DNA from: a virus
Reading direction: 5' to 3' (one strand)
IMG/VR virus record: IMGVR_UViG_3300023179_000575
Location: 1-21,690 of that record
Length of the DNA stretch: 21,690 nt
The translations under genes and the position numbers were made by a program. Below, piece after piece: positions 1-4,754 of this stretch; position 1 is the stretch's first letter, and each line of letters opens with the position of its first letter. The notes below the pieces were generated by a model, which ran no database searches, was not told the origin of the DNA, and was given only the letters and a program-made list of their open reading frames with translations.

Positions 1-204
1 TCTTGTAGCTGCACGGATCTTCTTGCTAACGATCTCTTGCTCGGGCGCAGAGAGCTTTGTCAGCGCTTCAGCGAACATCGTCATCATGTAGCCGAATGCA
101 TAGTGCATCGCCATGTCCTCAGAGAACCCGTGCTGCACCCGCTCAGCATCTACCAGAGCATCTTTCAAGTCGTCAATCAACAGCATTGCATTTTCTTTGT
201 TCAT
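1..204 (-). CDS. Hypothetical small phage protein, 3' end outside window
   Basis: The reading frame stays open to the left edge, so only the first 68 residues are seen. The start is ATG at 204, which shares ATGA with the stop of the upstream gene. An in-frame ATG four codons earlier (216) is possible but would overlap that gene more. The visible part begins MNKENAMLLIDDLKDAL, is rich in Met, Ala and acidic residues, and looks helical. There is no signal peptide or recognisable domain. It is the last visible member of a GC-richer cluster of mini-genes read from the promoter at 1331-1359. Function unknown. Confidence 0.7.
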   Translation of the reverse strand, partial: MNKENAMLLIDDLKDALVDAERVQHGFSEDMAMHYAFGYMMTMFAEALTKLSAPEQEIVSKKIRAATR

Positions 205-443
205 GCTTGCATCCATGGTTGGAGTTTAGTTGCAATCTCTTCTGCGACCTTCTTGATCGCCCGCCCGGCAGCCTCTTTAGCGTTTGTATACGCATAATCA
301 TCGCTCAGCGAATTGAACCCGTGATAGAACTTCCACTCTTCTCCGGGCAGCGCTCTAGTTTCTACGGTGATATCATACGCCCGCCCGAACGGATCTCCGT
401 GGCTGACGATCCTCACTAACCCGTAATCGCTTATAATTCTCAT
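201..443 (-). CDS. Hypothetical protein, 80 aa
   Basis: The start is placed at ATG 443, which shares one base with the upstream stop (TGATG). The GTG one codon earlier is less likely. An AGGAG ribosome binding site lies about 8 bases upstream. The protein is mixed: a beta-looking N-terminal half (MRIISDYGLVRIVSHGDPFG) and an Ala/Lys-rich helical C-terminal half (NAKEAAGRAIKKVAEEIATK). No Cys pairs, membrane segments or catalytic motifs are visible. It sits inside the early-type mini-gene cluster and is probably co-translated with both neighbours. Family not recognised. Confidence 0.75.
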   Translation of the reverse strand: MRIISDYGLVRIVSHGDPFGRAYDITVETRALPGEEWKFYHGFNSLSDDYAYTNAKEAAGRAIKKVAEEIATKLQPWMQA

Positions 444-625
444 CACAGACTCCTAGGAAGATACGTTACTGATAACACCCGCGCGGCCGCACTGCCGCTG
501 GTTTTAAACACATCAACCGTGTGCTGCACGAGCTTGGCAGCTTCAGCGAGCGATAAAGCGTAGACTTCTTGGCAAACTTCCTTGCCATCAATCAACAACA
601 TCGCTTCGTAGTACTTTAGTCTCAT
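443..625 (-). CDS. Hypothetical protein, 60 aa
   Basis: ATG at 625 is preceded by an AGGAA-type ribosome binding site. The upstream GTG at 628 is not favoured. The N-terminus MRLKYYEAMLLIDGKEVCQEVYALSLAEAAKLV looks like a short beta-beta-alpha fold (a strand pair, then an Ala-rich helix). The C-terminus is Ser/Ala-rich. The stop overlaps the next start by one base, suggesting coupled translation. No known domain recognised. Judged real from spacing, ribosome binding site and coding strand shared with its neighbours. Confidence 0.7.
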   Translation of the reverse strand: MRLKYYEAMLLIDGKEVCQEVYALSLAEAAKLVQHTVDVFKTSGSAAARVLSVTYLPRSL

Positions 626-634
626 CACAAATTC

Positions 635-829
635 CTATTCAAATTCAAGTTCAACGTAGTCATCCGCCCGCGCTGCACCATTCTGCTGTTCTTGCTCGAG
701 CACTTCCGTCAGAGCAAGGTACACCCAATTCAGCGGCACACCGTAGAGAGAAGCGATCTCGCTAAAGCTCAGGTTGCCGCGCATCACTGCTTCCTGCAGG
801 TCGAACATCACGTCTTTCATCTTACTCAT
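635..829 (-). CDS. Small HTH-like phage protein, 64 aa
   Basis: ATG at 829 overlaps the stop of the preceding gene through ATGAGTAA. Residues about 10-43 (VMRGNLSFSEIASLYGVPL, then WVYLALTEVLEQ) have the spacing of a helix-turn-helix: a helix, a Gly turn in LYGVP, and a possible recognition helix. The tail is acidic (DDYVELEFE). Small phage proteins with the pattern IA..L.IP..WVY are common in aquatic phages; their role is unknown to me. By inference it could be a DNA-binding early regulator, possibly acting on the inverted repeat near 1346-1372, but nothing here proves that. The first 16 bases are identical to the start of the preceding gene. Confidence 0.75.
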   Translation of the reverse strand: MSKMKDVMFDLQEAVMRGNLSFSEIASLYGVPLNWVYLALTEVLEQEQQNGAARADDYVELEFE

Positions 830-968
830 TGCAGAACTCCACTACAAAATCCACATGAACGATAAAGGACCCTGCACCGTGTGCTGTGGGCGCCAATTCG
901 ATCATTTCACCCAATGTGCTGATCACAAAGTACTCGACGTCTTTGTAAATTGCTTTCATCTTACTCAT
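822..968 (-). CDS. Hypothetical protein, 48 aa
   Basis: Starts ATG at 968 inside the ATGAGTAA junction with the upstream gene and stops at 822 in a second ATGAGTAA junction, so it is linked to both neighbours by 8-base overlaps. The product begins MSKMKAIYKDVEYFVIST and continues through a Gly/Ala stretch (PTAHGAGSF) to a hydrophobic end (IVHVDFVVEF), suggesting a small beta-rich fold. No motif recognised. The exact fit between two overlapping genes is the main support. Confidence 0.65.
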   Translation of the reverse strand: MSKMKAIYKDVEYFVISTLGEMIELAPTAHGAGSFIVHVDFVVEFCNE

Positions 969-1113
969 AGTAGTAGTTCACATCCTCTGCTGCATCCTGC
1001 AGCCTTTCGTTGACATCATCCCAGCTTACACCATCTTGCCTATCAAGCCAACGGTTGTACTCATACTCGTACTCCATGATCTCTTCAGCACTCATCCAGC
1101 TTGGATAGCTCAT
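961..1113 (-). CDS. Hypothetical acidic protein, 50 aa
   Basis: ATG at 1113, stop TAA at 961-963. The protein is rich in Tyr, Trp, Glu and Asp: it starts MSYPSWMSAEEIMEYEYEYN and ends in DAAEDVNYYYE. It is strongly acidic, has no Cys, and has no membrane segment. The high acidic and aromatic content is reminiscent of small phage early proteins that mimic nucleic acid or bind host enzymes, but that is only a guess from composition. It overlaps the next gene by 8 bases. Confidence 0.65.
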   Translation of the reverse strand: MSYPSWMSAEEIMEYEYEYNRWLDRQDGVSWDDVNERLQDAAEDVNYYYE

Positions 1114-1120
1114 GATCACC

Positions 1121-1294
1121 TCAGTTAAGTTCGTCTAACTCAGATTCAACTGCTTCAACAGCAAGCTCGACGATGTCTGCTTCAAACTTCAGAGACAACT
1201 GAGCGATGCACTCGTCACGATCAAGCTCAGTCTCAAGCAGCAGTCTTGTGTACTCTTTCTTTGCCGCCCGCGCGGCGCTCAATTCCCTTCCCAT
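1121..1294 (-). CDS. First gene of left early cluster, 57 aa hypothetical
   Basis: The frame opens at ATG 1324, but that codon falls on the expected transcription start of the promoter at 1331-1359. The better start is ATG 1294, which has a GGAG five bases upstream and leaves a leader of about 30 bases. The product (MGRELSAARAAKKEYTRLL, then an acidic half ending ESELDELN) is an amphipathic, probably all-helical protein, basic at the N-terminus and acidic at the C-terminus. Family not recognised. As the promoter-proximal gene it should be among the first made after infection if the promoter is used by host polymerase. Confidence 0.7.
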   Translation of the reverse strand: MGRELSAARAAKKEYTRLLLETELDRDECIAQLSLKFEADIVELAVEAVESELDELN

Positions 1295-1330
1295 CTCAAC
1301 TCCGTTTGCGTTTGTATTCATCATGAGTCC

Positions 1331-1359
1331 ATTATAGCATCAAACAATAACCATGTCAA
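1331..1359 (-). promoter_or_regulatory. Strong sigma70-type promoter, leftward
   Basis: Read on the minus strand there is TTGACA (1354-1359), a 17-base spacer, then TATAAT (1331-1336), both consensus. The bases before the -10 box are TGC, giving an extended -10 (TGCTATAAT). Transcription should start near 1322-1326 and run into the left mini-gene cluster. A host-type consensus promoter fits an immediate-early phage promoter. Confidence 0.9.
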
Positions 1360-1372
1360 CTGTAAGGTTATT
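1346..1372. promoter_or_regulatory. Inverted repeat over the -35 box, possible operator
   Basis: AATAACC at 1346-1352 and GGTTATT at 1366-1372 form a perfect 7-base inverted repeat separated by 13 bases. The TTGACA box (1354-1359) lies between the arms, so a protein bound here would cover the -35 region of the leftward promoter. It could equally be a chance palindrome in AT-rich sequence. Confidence 0.45.
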
Positions 1373-1385
1373 CACTGCGAAGATT

Positions 1386-1393
1386 TATAAATA
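1386..1393 (+). promoter_or_regulatory. T4-type late promoter motif, uncertain
   Basis: TATAAATA matches the T4 late promoter consensus exactly. It points toward the plus-strand gene block but lies about 140 bases before the first start codon, in very AT-rich DNA, and that block has its own sigma70 promoter. Chance occurrence is quite possible. Confidence 0.3.
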
Positions 1394-1482
1394 CTTGTTT
1401 CTAAAGGATATTTATTTTTGTTGTCTTTTTGCCTAATATAAGATACATTGTTTTTTGATCAAATCAAATGTTACTTTACATG

Positions 1483-1511
1483 TTGACCAATTTTTCATTA
1501 ACCTTTATGCT
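1483..1511 (+). promoter_or_regulatory. Sigma70-type promoter, rightward
   Basis: TTGACC (1483-1488), a 17-base spacer, then TATGCT (1506-1511). Transcription would start near 1518, leaving a leader of about 18 bases that holds an AAGGAG ribosome binding site (1523-1528) before the ATG at 1536. It is divergent to the promoter at 1331-1359. The region between the two is AT-rich with no gene. Confidence 0.75.
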
Positions 1512-1535
1512 TTCCACATCTTAAGGAGATTACAA

Positions 1536-1724
1536 ATGGACGAAATCGTAAATTTCATCAATAGCCAGCTCCAGATTCTTGGTCAAGAGGCCCATCAAGA
1601 AGTTGTCGATATTCAGTATTCTGACATGGTTGAGGAATACTTGAATCAGTGCAATGCTTATATGGTCTGGTCAAGAGATCGTGAGGCTGAAGTTTTTGCC
1701 GATTTGGATTCAATGGTATACTAA
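1536..1724 (+). CDS. First gene of rightward cluster, 62 aa hypothetical
   Basis: The frame is open from 1455, but ATG 1536 is the start. It has a strong AAGGAG seven bases upstream and lies just after the predicted transcription start, whereas the upstream in-frame codons lie before or inside the promoter. The product (MDEIVNFINSQLQILGQEAH...) is acidic and helical with no Cys pairs or membrane segment. Function not recognised. Its position behind a host-type promoter suggests early expression. Confidence 0.8.
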   Translation: MDEIVNFINSQLQILGQEAHQEVVDIQYSDMVEEYLNQCNAYMVWSRDREAEVFADLDSMVY

Positions 1725-1726
1725 CA

Positions 1727-1879
1727 ATGGAAACGCTAATATTCAAGATCAAACCTCTAAAGCGTAGGGCGATCGAGCTCTATCACGCCGATAGCCCTTT
1801 TAAGCCTAAGGTTGTAACTCCAAAAAACAAATACAACCGTAAAGCAAAGCATAGGAAAGCTAATGAACATCTACACTAG
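1727..1879 (+). CDS. Small basic conserved-type phage protein, 50 aa
   Basis: ATG at 1727 is two bases after the previous stop, and the gene overlaps the next by 17 bases. The product is very basic: METLIFKIKPLKRRAIELYH, then DSPFKPKVV and NKYNRKAKHRK. The pattern of a short beta start, an SPFKPKVV segment and a YNRK.KHK tail resembles small basic proteins I associate with many T7- and T4-like aquatic phages, of unknown function. Nucleic acid binding would be an inference from charge alone. No clear ribosome binding site, so translation is probably coupled to the upstream gene. Confidence 0.65.
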   Translation: METLIFKIKPLKRRAIELYHADSPFKPKVVTPKNKYNRKAKHRKANEHLH

Positions 1880-2150
1880 CCGTTATCGTAATGCATTGAA
1901 AAAAGCAGCGAAGATCAATCGCCTGATGAAGAAGGGTTACATCGTTCTACATGCAGGCAATCCCGATCATCGCGGGTTCGTACTTCGAGGCAAAGAACTC
2001 TTGCTTGAAGCAGCAGACAACGTATTCTATTGTTACTACGAGCATAATCCAAATTTCGATCATGGTTACTATACAAACATTCATGATTGGAATGCATCAT
2101 TCAATGATGCTTTTGAAGTGTACGCACCTACAGCAAGGGTACAATTATGA
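1863..2150 (+). CDS. Hypothetical protein, 95 aa
   Basis: ATG at 1863 follows GGAAAGCTA, which can serve as a weak ribosome binding site inside the end of the previous gene. The N-terminus is a basic helix (RNALKKAAKINRLMKKGY). The rest is mixed alpha/beta with many aromatic residues and His (CYYEHNPNFDHGYYTN). No catalytic motif or membrane segment recognised. The stop overlaps by ATGA a 12-codon micro-ORF. Confidence 0.75.
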   Translation: MNIYTSRYRNALKKAAKINRLMKKGYIVLHAGNPDHRGFVLRGKELLLEAADNVFYCYYEHNPNFDHGYYTNIHDWNASFNDAFEVYAPTARVQL

Positions 2151-2185
2151 ACGAACAAATTTTAGACAGCGAGATGATCCTATGA
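2147..2185 (+). CDS. 12-codon micro-ORF, likely remnant or coupling ORF
   Basis: Encodes MNEQILDSEMIL. Both ends are ATGA overlaps: its start with the stop of the 95 aa gene, its stop with the start of the 73 aa gene. Its first 15 bases match the start of the MNERI-family genes at 2400 and 2881 with one difference. By inference it is the truncated leftover of a fourth paralogue, possibly kept because it passes ribosomes on to the next gene. A working peptide is not excluded. Confidence 0.4.
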   Translation: MNEQILDSEMIL

Positions 2186-2403
2186 GTACAGAATTTTGGA
2201 TTGGCATAATTTTTTGGTGTATTGGTAAAGATTGTGGTATGATTACTACAAGAAATACTTTTGCTTCTAAAGCAGAATGTCGAGTAGAAGTAGATAAAAT
2301 GGAGCGCCGTCTCAAGGAAGAACCGACCAAAAAAGATATCATAGATGGGAGATGTAGTGACCATAGTATTACATTTGATAAAAAACATGATTTTAATACA
2401 TGA
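2182..2403 (+). CDS. Small protein with hydrophobic N-terminus, 73 aa
   Basis: The frame is open far upstream, but ATG 2182 fits the ATGA junction and avoids a long overlap with the 95 aa gene. The N-terminus MSTEFWIGIIFWCIGKDCGM is hydrophobic and could be a short membrane anchor or uncleaved signal. The rest is charged (ECRVEVDKMERRLKEEPTKK) with Cys at about residues 13, 18, 33 and 58, which could form disulfides if exported. The family is not firmly recognised, though small proteins of this layout occur in aquatic phages. The stop overlaps the next start by ATGA. Confidence 0.65.
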   Translation: MSTEFWIGIIFWCIGKDCGMITTRNTFASKAECRVEVDKMERRLKEEPTKKDIIDGRCSDHSITFDKKHDFNT

Positions 2404-2618
2404 ACGAACGAATTCGAAAACTTGCTGAACAATGTTGGGATCAGCGATTAGATGGTCGGCATTTCGATCAGGAAATGTTCGCCGAGTTGATTGTTCAAGA
2501 ATGCCTATTATCCCTGGAGCCAGATTTATACAGTAAAGAAATTGATTATGAGTTTGAACAACGATTCTACAAACGTTGCAGAGACAAAATCATAAAACAC
2601 TTCGGAGTTGAACAATGA
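2400..2618 (+). CDS. MNERI-family mini-protein, copy 1, 72 aa
   Basis: One of three paralogues in this block. Shared landmarks are MNERIRKLAEQ at the start, FAELIVQEC in the middle (about residues 27-35) and IIKHFGVEQ at the end. The region between the second and third landmarks differs in sequence among copies. Small proteins with this pattern recur in aquatic phages, often several per genome; no function is known to me. Likely all-helical, with no Cys pair motif. The first 32 bases match those of copy 2 with one difference, pointing to recent duplication or recombination. Linked to both neighbours by ATGA overlaps. Confidence 0.8.
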   Translation: MNERIRKLAEQCWDQRLDGRHFDQEMFAELIVQECLLSLEPDLYSKEIDYEFEQRFYKRCRDKIIKHFGVEQ

Positions 2619-2878
2619 ATAGCCAAGAAATCAGTGATGCTGTGTATAACTACGCAATGAGTCGTAGTGACTTTACAGCACCTTATGGCGTATTACAAGG
2701 TGAACATGTCAACAAGAAAGGCACCAAGTTCAAGAGTGTGACTTTTGGTCGTGCTCGTACACTTGATGCTACAGTAGAAATCTATAATCGCAATTTCATG
2801 ATTCTCCGATGTAGTCGTGCTGCTGACCAAGTATACAAGAATTATGATGATTTAATGGTCGCATTGCAGGAGCTATAA
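2615..2878 (+). CDS. Hypothetical protein, 87 aa
   Basis: ATG at 2615 shares ATGA with the previous stop. The product opens with a short helix (MNSQEISDAVYNYAMSRSDF) and then looks beta-rich and basic (GTKFKSVTFGRARTLDATVE, then YNRNFMILRCSR). It has none of the FAELIV or KHFG landmarks of the paralogues on either side, so it is an unrelated gene lodged between copies 1 and 2. No domain recognised. Confidence 0.75.
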   Translation: MNSQEISDAVYNYAMSRSDFTAPYGVLQGEHVNKKGTKFKSVTFGRARTLDATVEIYNRNFMILRCSRAADQVYKNYDDLMVALQEL

Positions 2879-3117
2879 TGATGAACGAACGAATTCGAGA
2901 ACTTGCTGAACAGGCTTGTGACGAAACTAAAGAATTTGGCAGTTTTGTCGATAACAGTGGAGAAATAGATTTTACTTTCCTACATGCTTATACGGAGAAG
3001 TTCGCTGAGTTGATTGTGTTAGAGGTTTTGGCAGTACAGGAGAATCTCATCAGTAATGGTCATAATGCCTGGCATTTGCACAAACCTACGAAAAAACATT
3101 TCGGAATTAGAGAATGA
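2878..3117 (+). CDS. MNERI-family mini-protein, copy 2, 79 aa
   Basis: Two adjacent ATGs (2878 and 2881) follow an AGGAG at 2868-2872. The second gives better spacing (8 bases) and an N-terminus aligned with the paralogues (MNERIRELAEQ), so 2881 may be the true start. Landmarks are FAELIVLEVL (about residue 42) and KKHFGIRE at the end. A longer acidic insert (FVDNSGEIDF) separates the first two landmarks compared with the other copies. Function unknown; probably helical. Confidence 0.8.
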   Translation: MMNERIRELAEQACDETKEFGSFVDNSGEIDFTFLHAYTEKFAELIVLEVLAVQENLISNGHNAWHLHKPTKKHFGIRE

Positions 3118-3332
3118 ACCAACGTATCCAAAAATTATTCCTTGAGGCACAGAAGTCTGTGCAGTTTCTCGCCAACTCCGAGGAATCCAAACAGCGTATT
3201 GTAATGGAACGATTCGCTGAGTTGATCGTTAGGGAATGTGAGCAAGTATCACTAAAGAATAGTCACCGAAATGACGATATGGGTGCTATTATTGCTAAAC
3301 AAATTAAAAAACATTTCGGAGTTGTAGAATGA
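3114..3332 (+). CDS. MNERI-family mini-protein, copy 3, 72 aa
   Basis: ATGA overlaps at both ends. Landmarks are MNQRIQKLFLEAQ at the start, RFAELIVRECEQ (about residues 33-44) and QIKKHFGVVE at the end. It is the most diverged of the three at the N-terminus, both in bases and residues, yet keeps the FAELIV and KHFG blocks, which suggests these blocks are the parts under selection. No known function. Confidence 0.8.
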   Translation: MNQRIQKLFLEAQKSVQFLANSEESKQRIVMERFAELIVRECEQVSLKNSHRNDDMGAIIAKQIKKHFGVVE

Positions 3333-3595
3333 AGGAACAGACCAAAGAAATACTAACTATTCTACAAGAAGAAGCCGCAGAAGTTATTGTAGAAATAAGT
3401 AAATGCCTACGTTTTGGAATTGATGATGACAAAATTTCGAGATTAAATAAAGAAATTGGTGATCTTTGTCTGATGGTAGACCTACTTATAAATGAGAATA
3501 TCGGAGTTGATGCCGGCCTTATAGATCAAGCAAAACAAGACAAGATAAAAAAATTAAAAATCTATTCTAATATTGATGTAGACCAAAATGACTAA
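3329..3595 (+). CDS. MazG-like nucleotide pyrophosphohydrolase
   Basis: The all-alpha MazG/dUTPase-type NTP pyrophosphatases bind Mg through an ExxE...ExxD pattern. Here EEAAE (residues 14-18) is followed by KCLRFG (25-30) and EIGD (42-45), then MVDLLI and a basic C-terminal helix (AKQDKIKKLKIYS). At 88 aa it matches the short single-domain form common in T4-like aquatic phages. Such enzymes cleave (d)NTPs to NMP and PPi; suggested roles are dNTP pool cleaning or lowering host ppGpp signalling, but the substrate cannot be read from sequence. ATGA overlap upstream and an 8-base ATGACTAA overlap downstream. Confidence 0.8.
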   Translation: MKEQTKEILTILQEEAAEVIVEISKCLRFGIDDDKISRLNKEIGDLCLMVDLLINENIGVDAGLIDQAKQDKIKKLKIYSNIDVDQND

Positions 3596-3758
3596 AGATA
3601 AATGTGACTATATTCTTAGATCAATAGTAGGTTCAGAGGAACTAATTGAAAGGTGGTGGAACTCCCCTAACCAGGCGTTCCAGTTGCAAAAACCTAAAGA
3701 TGTCGATATAATTAAAGTATTTAATTATTTGTTAGATCAAATGGAGGCACCACACTAA
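3588..3758 (+). CDS. 56 aa protein resembling Xre/MbcA toxin-binding domain
   Basis: Starts in ATGACTAA with the MazG-like gene and stops in TAATG with the next gene. Residues about 16-52 (GSEELIERWWNSPNQAF, then KPKDVDIIKVFNYLLDQM) resemble the MbcA/ParS/Xre antitoxin toxin-binding domain (DUF2384), whose typical pattern is W..sPN.aF...tP.el....... v..yL. It lacks the N-terminal HTH and is only that domain. By inference it could interfere with a host RES/Xre-type toxin-antitoxin pair or simply be a protein-binding adaptor. The similarity rests on about 35 residues, so it needs a profile search. Confidence 0.65.
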   Translation: MTKDKCDYILRSIVGSEELIERWWNSPNQAFQLQKPKDVDIIKVFNYLLDQMEAPH

Positions 3759-3994
3759 TGAAATTTGATAGATTTGATTTTGAGCAACAACTATTAGAGT
3801 GTTGGAATATTACGAAAGACATCAAAGCTCTATGTGAGGCAGTGTGTGATAGAAATCCTGCCATGACTGAGGATGAGATTACTAATGTTCTAATTGGATT
3901 AGAATATCTTTACGAATTGAAGTTTAACAAACTTTGGTCTATGTTTGAGAACGGTGTTAGAACTAAACATATTACAGGCAGCGCCAATGAATAA
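3758..3994 (+). CDS. Conserved-type phage hypothetical, 78 aa
   Basis: ATG at 3758 follows a strong GGAGG (3742-3746). The product is acidic and helical: MKFDRFDFEQQLLECWNITK, then TEDEITNVLIGLEYLYELKF and KLWSMFENGV. The pattern FD.EQQ...CWN...D and YELKF..LW..FE is one I associate with small T4-like phage proteins of unknown function. No metal or catalytic motif is clear (three Cys, not paired in CxxC form). The stop overlaps the next start by 8 bases (ATGAATAA). Confidence 0.75.
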   Translation: MKFDRFDFEQQLLECWNITKDIKALCEAVCDRNPAMTEDEITNVLIGLEYLYELKFNKLWSMFENGVRTKHITGSANE

Positions 3995-4130
3995 ATGGCT
4001 AGTAACAGTTGATGGTAAATCATGGATAGAATATGGTACATATCAACAAGTAAGAGAAAAAGTTTTAAACTTTAAGTCATGGAATATTGTTTTAATTGAT
4101 TACCATGCTTTGCCAGCTAGAAATTTATAA
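3987..4130 (+). CDS. Hypothetical protein, 47 aa
   Basis: ATG 3987 lies in the ATGAATAA junction; a longer frame from 3945 would overlap the previous gene heavily and is rejected. The product begins MNKWLVTVDGKSWIEYGTYQ and contains NIVLIDYHALPARNL at the end, a small beta-strand-rich protein. Its stop directly abuts the TTG start of the amidotransferase-like gene with no space, suggesting reinitiation. Family not recognised. Confidence 0.65.
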   Translation: MNKWLVTVDGKSWIEYGTYQQVREKVLNFKSWNIVLIDYHALPARNL

Positions 4131-4754
4131 TTGAAAATAGCCTTATTCCTCAATCACCCTCAGTGCAGTGTTCAATCTATCAATGCAGTAATTAGCGCAT
4201 TGGCAGATTATTCCTTCAAAATTTTTACAAAGCATAAGGTAGAAGATCATTTTTTTAATGATGTTGACATGGTTTGTTTTCCTGGGGGTATTGGACAAGC
4301 TGATTCATTTGATTCTATTATGAGGAATCATTTTCAGCCTATTAAAGATTTTGTTAAGAAAGGAAAACCATACTTAGGGATTTGTATGGGTGCTTATTGG
4401 GCCGATCAATATTATTTTGATATCTTAAAAGAAACAAGAGTATTACAATATATCAAACAGCCAAATGCTTGCACAAAAAGGCCGCATGCCAAATCAATTT
4501 GTTTTAATTGGCAAGGATATCGTAGTGAGATGTTTTTTTATGATGGATGCACATTTAAAGGTGGTGAATTTAGAACAGTAGCTGATTATGGTATGGCAGA
4601 CTTACCAATGGCAATCAGGCAGGATAACATAGGATTAATTGGTTGTCATCCTGAGGCTGAAGAATTTTGGTATGATATGTATTCTTATACTAAAAATAGA
4701 TACATCTCAAATGCAACATTGTTAAGCCAATTTGTAGAAGATCTACTTAGCTAA
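4131..4754 (+). CDS. Class I glutamine-amidotransferase-like protein (BPL_N type)
   Basis: Class I amidotransferase-like fold: KIALFLN forms the first strand, VCFPGGIGQADSF (residues 48-60) the GG loop, GICMGAYWAD (83-92) the nucleophile elbow with Cys85, and GLIGCHPEAEEF (168-179) supplies His173 and Glu175. The triad Cys-His-Glu is thus present, as in the DJ-1/GATase1-like family related to the N-terminal domain of some biotin-ligase-like proteins. The partner and acceptor are not visible. The start must be TTG 4131: it abuts the upstream stop, and the next ATG would remove the first strand. It is much the largest gene of the plus block and overlaps the opposing GIY-YIG gene by 12 bases. 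Confidence 0.75.
   Translation: MKIALFLNHPQCSVQSINAVISALADYSFKIFTKHKVEDHFFNDVDMVCFPGGIGQADSFDSIMRNHFQPIKDFVKKGKPYLGICMGAYWADQYYFDILKETRVLQYIKQPNACTKRPHAKSICFNWQGYRSEMFFYDGCTFKGGEFRTVADYGMADLPMAIRQDNIGLIGCHPEAEEFWYDMYSYTKNRYISNATLLSQFVEDLLS

Larger units (their letters stand above)
2400..2912 (+). repeat. Direct repeat at starts of two paralogues
   Basis: Bases 2400-2431 and 2881-2912 are identical except for one A/G difference at the 19th base. Both encode the first residues (MNERIR[KE]LAEQ) of MNERI-family genes. Similarity fades quickly after the repeat, so the 5' ends look exchanged or recently copied while the bodies have diverged. Confidence 0.85.

Noticed and set aside
57-419. Plus-strand frames opposite the left mini-gene cluster
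   Set aside because: They have no ribosome binding site or fit with neighbours, and the minus-strand genes have overlaps, ribosome binding sites and a promoter.
3486-3493. TATAAATG as a late promoter on the plus strand
   Set aside because: Last base differs from the consensus, it lies inside the MazG-like gene, and no late gene follows.
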